Below are positions 32,617 to 40,805 of a DNA stretch of 64,000 nt, one piece after another (positions within the stretch are counted from its first letter, which is position 1; every line of letters starts with the position of its first letter). The notes beneath the pieces are model-generated. The model had not been told where the DNA came from, did no database searches, and saw only the letters and a list, made by a program, of their open reading frames with translations. The stretch covers positions 47,408-111,407 of the forward strand of contig JAEUQR010000106.1 in assembly GCA_016789705.1 (NCBI GenBank), written 5' to 3'. Source of the stretch: Acidobacteriota bacterium (GTDB taxonomy: Bacteria > Acidobacteriota > Vicinamibacteria > Vicinamibacterales > UBA2999). The position numbers and the translations under genes were made by a program.

Positions 32617-33954
32617 TCAGTTGACGACCATCCGATGCTCGAAGAGATCGGCCGACAGCGGGAAGCCGGCCTGCGCCAGTTCCTGCGCGCACTTGGGCCG
32701 GATGCCGGTGGCGCGGAAGACGCCCTCGACGCGCCCGTCGGCGCTGAGGCCGGTACGCTCGAACAGGAAGATGTCCTGCATGGTGATGACGCCCTGCTCC
32801 ATACCCGTGATCTCGCTGACCGCGGTGACCCGGCGGCGCCCGTCCGACAGGCGGGTCAGCTGGACCACGACATGGAGGGCCGAGGCCACCTGCTGCCGGA
32901 TGGCCTTCTCGGGGATGTTGAGGTTGGCCATCGCCACCATGGTGTCGAGCCGGTACAGCGCGTCCCGGGGACTGTTGGCGTGGATGGTCGTCAGACTGCC
33001 GTCGTGGCCCGTGTTCATGGCCTGGAGCATGTCCAGGGCCTCTTCGCCACGGACCTCGCCGACGATGATGCGGTCAGGGCGCATGCGCAAGGCGTTGATG
33101 ACCAGTTGGCGCTGGTGCACGGCACCCTTGCCTTCGATGTTCGACGGCCGCGTCTCGAGGCGCACGACGTGCCGCTGCCGCAGCATCAGTTCGGCGGCGT
33201 CCTCGATGGTCACGATGCGCTCGCGGTCGGAGATGAAGCCCGAGAGCACGTTCAGGAAGGTGGTCTTGCCGGCGCCGGTGCCGCCCGAGACCAGCACGTT
33301 CAGCCGGGCCCCGACGGCGCCACGCAGGAACTCGAGCATCGGCTGGGTCAACGACTGGCGATCGACCAGGTCGCGGGCGCCGAGCCGGTCGGTGCGGAAG
33401 CGCCGGATCGACAGCACGGGGCCGTCGAGCGCCAGCGGCGGAATGATGGCGTTGACGCGCGAGCCGTCGGCCAGCCGGGCATCGACCATCGGGCTCGATT
33501 CGTCGACGCGGCGGCCCACCGAGCTGACGATGCGCTCGATGATGCGCAGCAGGTGCGGGGCGTCCTTGAACACGAGCGGGCTCGGTTCCAGCCGGCCCTC
33601 CCGCTCGACGTAGATCTGATCGAAGCGGTTGACGAGGATGTCCGAGATCGAGGGGTCGGCCAGCAGCGTCTCGAGCGGTCCGAGTCCGAACAACTCGTGG
33701 AACACGTCGGTGATGAGCGCCTCGCGCTCCGACATGCTCAGCGGCACGTTGCTCGACTCGCCCTCGAGCAGCGTCATGATGAGGCTGCGGATTTCGGGCT
33801 CGGCCTGCGCCCGCCCGACACGGTTCAGGCGATCGAGGTTGAGGCGGTTGAGCAGCGTGCGGTGCACGCGCTCCTTGGTGTCCTGGTAGTGCGCCTGTCG
33901 AACGTCGACGACGCCTCCGGTGACCATCCGTGAGTGTTCAGTCATGCCGATCAT
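32617..33954 (-). CDS. cpaF: Tad pilus assembly ATPase CpaF/TadA
   Basis: 445-residue secretion ATPase that powers Flp pilus assembly. Walker [10 protein letters not shown] (224-232), Asp-box [13 protein letters not shown], Walker [15 protein letters not shown], and His-box [17 protein letters not shown] are all intact. The N-terminal region ([21 protein letters not shown]) is typical of the CpaF branch. ATG 33954 is preferred over the one 9 nt inside because GGAG lies upstream at normal spacing. It is upstream of tadB in the operon. Confidence 0.97.
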   Translation of the reverse strand: MIGMTEHSRMVTGGVVDVRQAHYQDTKERVHRTLLNRLNLDRLNRVGRAQAEPEIRSLIMTLLEGESSNVPLSMSEREALITDVFHELFGLGPLETLLADPSISDILVNRFDQIYVEREGRLEPSPLVFKDAPHLLRIIERIVSSVGRRVDESSPMVDARLADGSRVNAIIPPLALDGPVLSIRRFRTDRLGARDLVDRQSLTQPMLEFLRGAVGARLNVLVSGGTGAGKTTFLNVLSGFISDRERIVTIEDAAELMLRQRHVVRLETRPSNIEGKGAVHQRQLVINALRMRPDRIIVGEVRGEEALDMLQAMNTGHDGSLTTIHANSPRDALYRLDTMVAMANLNIPEKAIRQQVASALHVVVQLTRLSDGRRRVTAVSEITGMEQGVITMQDIFLFERTGLSADGRVEGVFRATGIRPKCAQELAQAGFPLSADLFEHRMVVN

Positions 33955-33972
33955 TCGCGCAGGCTCCAGTCA

Positions 33973-35118
33973 TCACCGCTTGCCACCCAGTCTGGCGAAC
34001 AGGCCGCCGCGCGCCGTCTCGCGCGCCACCTGCGGCAGGTTTGCGATCTCGCGGGCGGCCGTCTCGAAGCTCGCGGCCAGCAGGCCCTGGCTCGAGAGCA
34101 CGAGCGGTTCCCCCTTGTTGAGCGCGGTCACCGCCGTGCGGTAGTCGCTCGGGAAGGTGTAGCTGACCTTGCCGCCGAGCACCCTCTCCACATCCTTGCG
34201 GTCGATCTCCGACTGGCTGTCGAAGCGCGAAATCATCAGCTTGATCCGGTTGGCGCCGCAGCGCTGGCGCAAGGCCATCGCCAGGCGGCTGGCGCTGCGC
34301 AGCGTCGGCAGCTCCTGATTGGCCACGACCAGCACGGTGTTGGCCGCATCGAGCGACTCGATCACCGAGGAGTCGGAGCGCGTGCAGTCGATGACCACCC
34401 AGGGGTAGGCCGACTTGAGGAACTCGATGAGCGCCCGCACGCGCATCACGTCCAGCGTGCCGATGAGCGGGCGATTGGCCGCGGCCAGCAGATCCAGGCC
34501 GCAGGGCGTCGGCGTGACCAGCCCCTTGAGGTAGGCGTCGTCGAGCCGCTGGATGTTCTCGAGGGCGTCGAGCACCGTGAAGCGCGGCTCGACGCCCAGG
34601 AAGATGGCGGCATCGCCCTGCGCCATGTGCATGTCGACCAGCAGCGTGGGCTCGGCGGTGGCCTTGTGCAGCGCGGTGGCCAGGTTGACGGCGATGGTGG
34701 TCGAGCCCACCCCGCCCTTACCGCCGACGACGGCGAAGCACTGCCCGGCGACCGTTCTCGACGAGACCGGGCGCGTCACCCGCCGCAGCGCGTTTTCGAC
34801 GTCCTGGAGGGCCACCGGCGCCGGCAACCACTCGGTGATGCCGAGCCGCATCGCCTCGAGCATGCCGTTGGGATCGAGCGTGTCGGCGATGACGACCACG
34901 CCGGCCGTCGGGAACTGCCGCTTGAGCGGCGCCAGATCGCGCGACGGCGGAACGATGCCTCGCGTGTCGACGAGGAAGGCATCCGGGCCCTTCGCCCCCG
35001 GCGGATAGAGACTGCTGACTTCCGACGCTGAGCTCTCGCTGACGCGGTAACCACGGTCGCGCAGTCCGGTGAACAGGTCGCGATCCGACGAACCGAGTAA
35101 GGCCACGCTCAGGGACAT
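33973..35118 (-). CDS. cpaE: CpaE/TadZ-like localisation ATPase
   Basis: 381 residues. An N-terminal receiver-like domain (residues 1-115, with Asp51 in FLVDTRG kept) precedes a MinD/ParA-type ATPase with deviant Walker A GKGGVGST (133-140), TLLVDMHMAQGD and VVIDCTR. TadZ/CpaE proteins place the pilus machine at a pole. The start ATG is 6 nt from the TadG-like gene stop, so it is co-translated. Confidence 0.93.
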   Translation of the reverse strand: MSLSVALLGSSDRDLFTGLRDRGYRVSESSASEVSSLYPPGAKGPDAFLVDTRGIVPPSRDLAPLKRQFPTAGVVVIADTLDPNGMLEAMRLGITEWLPAPVALQDVENALRRVTRPVSSRTVAGQCFAVVGGKGGVGSTTIAVNLATALHKATAEPTLLVDMHMAQGDAAIFLGVEPRFTVLDALENIQRLDDAYLKGLVTPTPCGLDLLAAANRPLIGTLDVMRVRALIEFLKSAYPWVVIDCTRSDSSVIESLDAANTVLVVANQELPTLRSASRLAMALRQRCGANRIKLMISRFDSQSEIDRKDVERVLGGKVSYTFPSDYRTAVTALNKGEPLVLSSQGLLAASFETAAREIANLPQVARETARGGLFARLGGKR

Positions 35119-35123
35119 GTGCG

Positions 35124-36377
35124 TTACCTGACCAGGATGATGCTGATGACGAAGGCCGACCCGGGCACGCCGCCCGTGCCGGAGTACGGCGATGACGGGT
35201 AAGGCATCAGCCGGCCAATGACGTCATTGCCGCGCATCCGCTCGATGAACATGCCGACGATGCGGGTCACCGTCACGGTGGTGTTTCGGCCCCGCGCGGG
35301 ATCGCGATCCCACACGTCAGGATCGAAGACAGGGACTGCCACCACACGCGGGCTGAGCGCGCAGGGGTTCGCCTGCGACGACATGCAGCCGCCGCTGATG
35401 CCGCCGCGCCCGCCGTTGGCCGACGGACTCCAGGTAGCGGTCGGGTCGAGGTTGATCAAGTCCGTCACTCCCTGGTTCGTGGGGCCGATCATGTTGCCGG
35501 GCTCCACCGTGAGCACATCGCCCGCCCGAATCACATTCGGCGCGCACTGTGCGATTGCATCGCGGTAGCAGTTCCCGCCTACGCAGCTGGGATTGATGAC
35601 GACTGGAGAGAACCAACCCGGCTGCAGGGCCTGGTTGGGGTTGCCGGACTTGATTTCGATTTGGAGGCCGTAGTCGAGCTGGACGTCGAATCCGGTCCCG
35701 TTGTTGTTGTTGGTCGGCGGCGTGTAGACGTCGGCCGGGTTCAGCACTTGTCCCCGGTTTCGGCCGTTCTGCACGTAGCGTTCGAAACTGTCCAGGTCGT
35801 CCCAGCCGGGGGGGCCCTGGTTATTGCGCAACTCGGTCCACTTGTCGGGAATGCCCCACGGCTTGACGCAGTTGGTCGAGTTCCCGAAGATGACCTGCGC
35901 GGTGGCGGTGGCCCGCACGCCCTGATTGGTCACGCCGACCAGATTGCCGAAAATGGTCGGCAGGGGATTACCGCCGCCGCGCTGGTTGCGGAAGACGTCG
36001 ACGCGCACGCAGGAGTTGGTGCCGACGCCCGGCGAGCCGACGGGGCAGGCGGGAAACGTGATGTCGGCACCGGTGATGTCAGGGGGCGCGCCCCAGATTC
36101 TGTTCTGCGCCGCGGCGTCGAGCGCCGCGTTGCGCGCCCGCTGCTGGTCGTCGGGGTCGACGAACCCCAGCGACACCGCGGCGGCCATCGCGGCCGCATC
36201 GGCCGAGTTCTGCGCCTGGCGACGCGCCGACCACAGCACGCCGTAATCGACCACGAACGCGCTGAACGCGGTCAGGCCGATGAAGGCGATCGCCGTCTGC
36301 ACGAGAATCGCGCCACGCTCGGACGCCCAGCGAGGACCGCGCGCGGATGACGAGGGTGTCGGGCCAGGGAGAGACAT
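35124..36377 (-). CDS. tadG: TadG-like protein (pilus assembly, minor-pilin type)
   Basis: 417 residues. N-terminal segment RGAILVQTAIAFIGLTAFSAFVVDYGVLWSARRQAQNSADAAAMAAA is the conserved TadG N-terminal anchor, followed by a large extracytoplasmic region. Residues from about 120 on are rich in Asn, Gly and Cys (for example CVGGNCYRDAIAQCAP), consistent with disulphides. Base composition of the middle region looks slightly lower in GC than its neighbours. The C-terminus ends in a short strand FVISIILVR. Assignment rests on the N-terminus and position. Confidence 0.85.
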   Translation of the reverse strand: MSLPGPTPSSSARGPRWASERGAILVQTAIAFIGLTAFSAFVVDYGVLWSARRQAQNSADAAAMAAAVSLGFVDPDDQQRARNAALDAAAQNRIWGAPPDITGADITFPACPVGSPGVGTNSCVRVDVFRNQRGGGNPLPTIFGNLVGVTNQGVRATATAQVIFGNSTNCVKPWGIPDKWTELRNNQGPPGWDDLDSFERYVQNGRNRGQVLNPADVYTPPTNNNNGTGFDVQLDYGLQIEIKSGNPNQALQPGWFSPVVINPSCVGGNCYRDAIAQCAPNVIRAGDVLTVEPGNMIGPTNQGVTDLINLDPTATWSPSANGGRGGISGGCMSSQANPCALSPRVVAVPVFDPDVWDRDPARGRNTTVTVTRIVGMFIERMRGNDVIGRLMPYPSSPYSGTGGVPGSAFVISIILVR

Positions 36378-36405
36378 ACGTAATCCTTGTGCAGACGCGC
36401 TGGAC

Positions 36406-37836
36406 CTACAGCCCGCCGGGGCGACGCGGCGGCACCACCCCGGGCGGCGTCGCCGGCTTGCGCGTGGCCGGCGGCGGCGCGTCTTCGAGGCCGGGGGTCT
36501 CGGGCTCCACCTCGGGCACCCCTTCGTTCTCGCTGTCCGAGGGGTTGATGAAGGCCCCGGGGCGCACGGGCAGCGAGGGCACTTCGTCGGGGTCGAGGGC
36601 GCGCACCAGGCGCGGCGTGACCAGCACCATCAACTCGGTCTGCTCCGCACGGACGCCGCGGCTCTTGAAGAGGTTGCCGATGATGGGCAGGCGGCTCAGC
36701 AGCGGAATCGCCTGGCGGTCGGTCTGGGTGAGGTTGTTCAGCAGGCCGGCGATGGCGAAGGACTGACCGTCGCGCAGCTCGACGTCGGTTTCGGCCCGGC
36801 GGGTGTTGAGGGCGGGAATGCGGAAGCCCGAGAGCACGATGCCGTTGGTGAAGTCGAGCGTGCTGACCTCGGGACGCAGCTTCAGGCGGATCACGTCGCC
36901 GGCAATCGTCGGGGTGAAGCTGAGGCGGATGCCGAACTCCTTGAAGAGGATCGACAACTGGCCCAGCCCGGTCACGATCGGAATCGGGATTTCGCCGCCG
37001 GCGAGGAAGCTGGCTTCCTGGCCGTTGTAGGCAATCAGATTCGGCTCGGCCAGGCTCTGCAGGAACCCGCGGCCCTGCAGGGCCTTGAGCACGCCGCCAA
37101 TCCCCTGGGTGCGCGAGAACAGGAAGATGTTCAGGAAGTCGGAGAACTCCAGGGACTCGATGTCGCCATCAGTGCTGAAATTCGGACCAGGATACTGCTG
37201 CGTCGAGGTGCGGCCGGTGACCTCGTTGCGCGTGCTGAAGAGCGTCAGGCCCGACTGCTGCAGCGCATTGCGGTTCACTTCAGCGAAACGCACCTGCAGC
37301 ATCACCTGCTTGCTCGGCGAGCCGCTCGGCAGCTCCAGCATGTTGATGACCGACAACTTGGGCATGGCGGCCTTGGCCAGCTCCCCGGCGCGCAGCATGA
37401 CGTCGTTGCTCGACACCGGGCCCGAGAGGATCACGGCCTCGTCGGTCACGGCCACGTTGATGCTCTCGCCGGCGAAGAGCTGCTGGAAGTTCTGCTGCAG
37501 CGTGGTCACGCCGGGATCGACCACGACGTCGAAGTGCTTGCGTTCGGTGGCGCCCCAGACGATGAGGCTGACCGTGCCGGCGCCCTTGCCGTCAACCAGG
37601 ATCTCGCGCGGCCGCACCACAACGGCGTCGGCCACGGCCGGGTTGGTCACCGCGATGCGCGTGATGTCGAACTCAGTCAGCACTACTGTCGAGCGTCCGG
37701 CGGTGAGCAGCACACGTTCTGCGATGTCGGCCGCCTGGCCGCCGGGCGCCTGCGCGGCGATGCCTACCGGGATCAGGGCGGCGCACGCGACGACGGCGAC
37801 GGCAACGGCAAGAAGATGGAGTCGAACGCGGCTCAT
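36406..37836 (-). CDS. cpaC: CpaC/RcpA-like outer-membrane secretin
   Basis: 476 residues with a signal peptide. The N-terminal domain (GRSTVVLTEFDITRIAVTNPAVADAVVV) is the RcpA/CpaC-type BON-related module. The secretin core carries QVMLQVRFAEVNRNALQQSG, the signature region VELRDGQSFAIAGLLNN, and LLSRLPIIGNLFKSRGVRAEQTELMVLVTPRLV. A Pro-rich tail follows. It forms the outer-membrane gate for Flp pili. Overlaps the cpaB stop (ATGA). Confidence 0.95.
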   Translation of the reverse strand: MSRVRLHLLAVAVAVVACAALIPVGIAAQAPGGQAADIAERVLLTAGRSTVVLTEFDITRIAVTNPAVADAVVVRPREILVDGKGAGTVSLIVWGATERKHFDVVVDPGVTTLQQNFQQLFAGESINVAVTDEAVILSGPVSSNDVMLRAGELAKAAMPKLSVINMLELPSGSPSKQVMLQVRFAEVNRNALQQSGLTLFSTRNEVTGRTSTQQYPGPNFSTDGDIESLEFSDFLNIFLFSRTQGIGGVLKALQGRGFLQSLAEPNLIAYNGQEASFLAGGEIPIPIVTGLGQLSILFKEFGIRLSFTPTIAGDVIRLKLRPEVSTLDFTNGIVLSGFRIPALNTRRAETDVELRDGQSFAIAGLLNNLTQTDRQAIPLLSRLPIIGNLFKSRGVRAEQTELMVLVTPRLVRALDPDEVPSLPVRPGAFINPSDSENEGVPEVEPETPGLEDAPPPATRKPATPPGVVPPRRPGGL

Positions 37837-38690
37837 TTCACTACCTCTGATGTGCGCTTCGCCGCGCGGATCGTTTCAACCGAGTAGATCGCGGGCGGCG
37901 CAGGGGGCGCGGGGGCTTTCACCGGGGGCGGCGCGATACTGCGCCGCGGCGCCGGCACCGTCGAGGGCGGCGGCGGGTCGGCTGCGCCCATGAGCGACGC
38001 CAGCCGCATCCCCCTGGTGGCCGTTGGTTCTATGTCCAGCGGATTGCGCAGGGCCAGCGTGATGCGCCCCACCGACGCCGCCAGCGAGATGCGCTCGGCG
38101 TCTTCCGGCGTCACCACCAGCGTGACCACCGTGGCCGGCACCGGCCGGCCGTCGCGCGCCGCATCCTGGTCGTACTTGGTGCCGGCGGTGAGGACCAGGA
38201 CGTTGGTCACGACTACCCGCGACACATTCTGATCCTGCTGTGTCAGTGCGACCACCAGGTCGACACGGGCACCGGGCACGGCGAATCCGGCCACACCCAC
38301 TACCTCGTCAACCTTCACGGAGACGGCCCGCATGCCGGGAGGAATGGTCGGCGCGAGTCCCGCACCGGCCTGCGCGTCGGCCACCTTCGTGGGTGTCAGC
38401 GGTTCGTTCTCGACGACGCCGGCGAGGAGGCCGCGGTTCACCACGCTCTCGACCGTGGAGAAGGCCCCGGGTACCGGGCTCGACTGCGGCCACGACACCA
38501 GCTTCACATCGGTGGCGCTCAGCAGCGTGCCCATCGGCAGCGCCTTGGCGGCGACGGCCACCGGATAGCTGCGGACCTCCACTTCGCGTACCGGGATGGC
38601 CTGCACCTGGCGGTACACCACGAAGCTGGCCACGCTGGCCACAACCAGTGAAAACAGGAGAACGAGGATCGTGCGGGTGCTTCGAGACAT
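37833..38690 (-). CDS. cpaB: CpaB/RcpC-like Flp pilus assembly protein
   Basis: 285 residues. N-terminal anchor ILVLLFSLVVASVASFVVY, then an SAF domain (VAAKALPMGTLLSATDVKLVSWP) and an RcpC-type domain (GMRAVSVKVDEVVGVAGFAVPGARVDLVVAL). A Pro-rich C-terminal region contains several PPP runs. CpaB links inner-membrane parts to the secretin. It starts 9 nt after the tadE gene. Confidence 0.93.
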   Translation of the reverse strand: MSRSTRTILVLLFSLVVASVASFVVYRQVQAIPVREVEVRSYPVAVAAKALPMGTLLSATDVKLVSWPQSSPVPGAFSTVESVVNRGLLAGVVENEPLTPTKVADAQAGAGLAPTIPPGMRAVSVKVDEVVGVAGFAVPGARVDLVVALTQQDQNVSRVVVTNVLVLTAGTKYDQDAARDGRPVPATVVTLVVTPEDAERISLAASVGRITLALRNPLDIEPTATRGMRLASLMGAADPPPPSTVPAPRRSIAPPPVKAPAPPAPPAIYSVETIRAAKRTSEVVK

Positions 38691-38699
38691 AGTGGCGAT

Positions 38700-39143
38700 C
38701 TAGGTGCCCAACTGGCGGCGCATGGTTGACGAAGCGGTCAGCGTGACCGACGCGAGCGAGCCGTTGACCAGCCCGATGAGCGGGCCGATGTAGGGATAGG
38801 TGTAGACGTGTGTCACGGTCACCTGCACGCCCGGCCAGGTGCTGCCACCGGCAGCGGGGAGGTTGACGGTCGTGGCCACGGCGGTGACCGCGCCGGGGAT
38901 GCCGCCCGTGGAGGCGTAGGTCGTGGCCCGTGTCTGCGCGTCGGCGGCCGTATAACCGGGCAGGATGCCTACCCTTGCGCCCTCCATCGCCGCGTTGGTC
39001 AGCACGACGTAGCGCTGGAACAGGAAGCCGAAGTCGATGATGCCGAAGAGCAGCAGCAGCAGCAGCGGCGTCACCACCACCATCTCGATGAGTTCAGCGC
39101 CGCGCTCCGACTTCCACCGCGGCGCGCCAGTCAGTGTCGCCAT
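38700..39143 (-). CDS. tadE: TadE-like minor pilin
   Basis: 147 residues. The N-terminal class IV-type hydrophobic segment RGAELIEMVVVTPLLLLLLFGIIDFGFLFQRYVVLTNAAMEGARVG is the standard TadE pattern, with the Glu in GAELIE at the +5 like position and cleavage expected after the G. It starts within the prepilin peptidase gene (13-nt overlap). It is separate from the larger TadG-type protein further down. Confidence 0.92.
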   Translation of the reverse strand: MATLTGAPRWKSERGAELIEMVVVTPLLLLLLFGIIDFGFLFQRYVVLTNAAMEGARVGILPGYTAADAQTRATTYASTGGIPGAVTAVATTVNLPAAGGSTWPGVQVTVTHVYTYPYIGPLIGLVNGSLASVTLTASSTMRRQLGT

Positions 39144-39643
39144 AGTGTTGTCACCAAGCCCACGAAGATCGGCAAAGCGTAGGGCAACCGCGGACCCCGC
39201 CCGTGTTCGAGCGTCAGTTCCGGCACCGGCCGTACACCTTGGACCCGCCACACCAGGAAGAGCGTGCCGATATTGGAGAAGGCCTGCCGCAGGTAACCAT
39301 GGGCGAAGCCGACGATGAGGCCCAGCACGCCGCCGGCGACCGCCCCGTAGAGTGCCGTCCACAGGACCGGTGACCAGCCAATCCACGTGCCCAGGGCCGC
39401 CATCAGCTTCACGTCGCCGCCGCCCATGCCGCCGAGTGCGAAGAAGGGGAAGAATGCCGCCAGTCCGGCGGCACAACCCAGGAGCGCCGCGGTAAGCCCG
39501 TGGCCACTCGGCAGCAGCGTGTGGGCGGCCAGTCCGCACACAACCGCCAGACCGGTCAACACGTTGGGCACCCGCCGGGTCGAGATGTCGGTCGCGCAGG
39601 CCACCAGGCCCACGACCACCGCGCACGTCTCGAACGGGTTCAT
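39131..39643 (-). CDS. cpaA: Prepilin peptidase (CpaA/TadV, A24 family)
   Basis: 170-residue polytopic membrane aspartate protease that processes Flp and TadE prepilins. Catalytic Asp19 (CATDISTRRVPN) and Asp77 (GGMGGGDVKLMAALG). It lacks the N-terminal methylase domain of PilD, as is normal for TadV. The ATG overlaps the second Flp gene stop (ATGA). Its 3' end overlaps the tadE start by 13 nt. Confidence 0.94.
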   Translation of the reverse strand: MNPFETCAVVVGLVACATDISTRRVPNVLTGLAVVCGLAAHTLLPSGHGLTAALLGCAAGLAAFFPFFALGGMGGGDVKLMAALGTWIGWSPVLWTALYGAVAGGVLGLIVGFAHGYLRQAFSNIGTLFLVWRVQGVRPVPELTLEHGRGPRLPYALPIFVGLVTTLWRH

Positions 39644-39843
39644 GAGCCGCCCCCGCCGGGATTCGGCGGCACCCACAGGTTCTGCGTGTTTTGGTCGAGC
39701 TGCTGATACGAGACGCCGATGCCGGTCGCAATCAGCGGCCACGTGGCGAGGCCGGCAAGGCCGACCGCACCCGTGAGCAGCACGTATTCGATGATGTCTT
39801 GCCCGCACTCGTCGCGCAGCAGGAGACAAAGAAGTCGCGGCAT
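39640..39843 (-). CDS. Second Flp-family type IVb pilin, long C-terminal tail
   Basis: 67 residues. Leader MPRLLCLLLRDECGQDIIEYVLL: the processing site after the Gly of CGQDIIEY matches the first pilin (GQDIIEYVL identical). The hydrophobic segment is LTGAVGLAGLATWPLIATGI. The tail QQLDQNTQNLWVPPNPGGGGS is longer and Gly/Pro-rich compared with the first Flp. It could be a minor pilin or tip protein. The first and second pilins are 85 nt apart and share a hairpin. Confidence 0.85.
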   Translation of the reverse strand: MPRLLCLLLRDECGQDIIEYVLLTGAVGLAGLATWPLIATGIGVSYQQLDQNTQNLWVPPNPGGGGS

Positions 39844-39885
39844 CACTGTTGCGCCTCTGAAGAAGGCGAAGGGGCGCGGGAGAGC

Positions 39886-39913
39886 GGGAGAAGGGGATAG
39901 CCCCACCTCTCCC
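39886..39913 (-). terminator. Intercistronic hairpin after the first flp gene
   Basis: GGGAGA / TCTCCC outer arms and GGGG / CCCC inner arms around an ATAG loop with a small internal loop, 16 nt after the flp1 stop. Such hairpins after a pilin gene often make it more abundant than the downstream genes. No U-tract. Confidence 0.5.
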
Positions 39914-39928
39914 ACGCCAGCGCGCGGA

Positions 39929-40111
39929 CTACGAGCCCGCGCCGGGAATCAGGCTCACCTGGCCGCTGACGTTGGTCCACGCGCCCGCCACGGCCGTGCC
40001 GATGGCCGGAACGATCGGAATCGCGATCACCGAGATGGCGGCTGCGATGAGCACGTACTCGATGATGTCCTGGCCTTCTTCTTCACGAATCAGTCGCTTA
40101 ACGAGGTTCAT
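39929..40111 (-). CDS. flp: Flp-type IVb major pilin
   Basis: 60 residues. Short leader MNLVKRLIREEEG, cleavage Gly, then QDIIEYVLIAAAISVIAIPIVPAIGTAVAGAW, the Flp motif with Glu at +5 and Tyr at +6, and a short tail QVSLIPGAGS. Length is the usual one for Flp. First gene of the Tad unit, downstream of a sigma-54-type promoter. Confidence 0.95.
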   Translation of the reverse strand: MNLVKRLIREEEGQDIIEYVLIAAAISVIAIPIVPAIGTAVAGAWTNVSGQVSLIPGAGS

Positions 40112-40249
40112 ACACAGCTCCAGGTCTTGGGATCTTGGGGACTATTCATGGACGCCCGCGCCAGCCCCACAGCACGCACGCCTCTCGCCGGCCTCCGCTC
40201 GATGCCACGTCAATCCTCGTGTGCGGAAAGTCGCCGACGACCGGTGAAG

Positions 40250-40265
40250 AGCAACCTGTGTGCCA
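40250..40265 (-). promoter_or_regulatory. Sigma-54 (RpoN) promoter for the Tad pilus operon
   Basis: On the minus strand TGGCACACAGGTTGCT: a -24 GG and a -12 GC separated by exactly 10 nt, in the consensus form TGGCAC-N5-TTGCW. Predicted start near 40239, giving a leader of about 130 nt before flp. It requires an enhancer-binding activator, which is not seen in this window. This is the best regulatory match in the window. Confidence 0.72.
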
Positions 40266-40376
40266 CCTTTGCGATCGTCTGTCTACCTTACGAAACGCCG
40301 AGCAGTGCAGCAAGGATTATCTGATAAACGCAGGCAATCGACGACACATCGGCCCATCGTGCCCGGTCCAAAAAGT

Positions 40377-40805
40377 CTACTCGAAGCCGGACAAATGTTC
40401 TGCGAATTCCACCGGCCGGGAAAGGCACTCCAGACGGTCACCGACGACCAGACCTGCGACCGCGCAGGTCCCCGCAGGCAGCTCTACAATGGCGAATGCC
40501 CTAAGCGCCAGGACGATGCGCCGACGGGGCACATCAGACCGCACTGTCACCACGCGGCCGTCGCGCGCGACGCCGACGATGTCGAGCGGAAACCGCATCC
40601 CGAAGGTGTGGATGCCCTGGCAGGGTGCGATGACGAGCGCCTCCCCGGCAGCCAGTCCGTCCCGGCCCAGCAATCCGCGGGTCCGGGCCCGCGAGTCGCC
40701 CGCCAGTTCCGCGTTCGTCGCCAGCAGCGCCCCGCCGGGCGCCACGCGCAGCCCCCAGCGCCCGGTCGAGCGGAGCACGGGGTCGAGGAAGTGGCTGCGG
40801 CTCAT
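40377..40805 (-). CDS. DUF192 family protein
   Basis: 142 residues. The pattern LLATNAELAGDSRARTRGLLGRDGLAAGEALVIAPCQGIHTFGMRFPLDIVGVARDGRVV ... IVELPAGTCAVAGLVVGDRL is the DUF192 beta fold. No signal peptide is seen, whereas many DUF192 proteins are exported. Function is unknown; DUF192 genes are often found near pilus or secretion loci. Last gene of a chain with 4-nt overlaps. Confidence 0.88.
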   Translation of the reverse strand: MSRSHFLDPVLRSTGRWGLRVAPGGALLATNAELAGDSRARTRGLLGRDGLAAGEALVIAPCQGIHTFGMRFPLDIVGVARDGRVVTVRSDVPRRRIVLALRAFAIVELPAGTCAVAGLVVGDRLECLSRPVEFAEHLSGFE

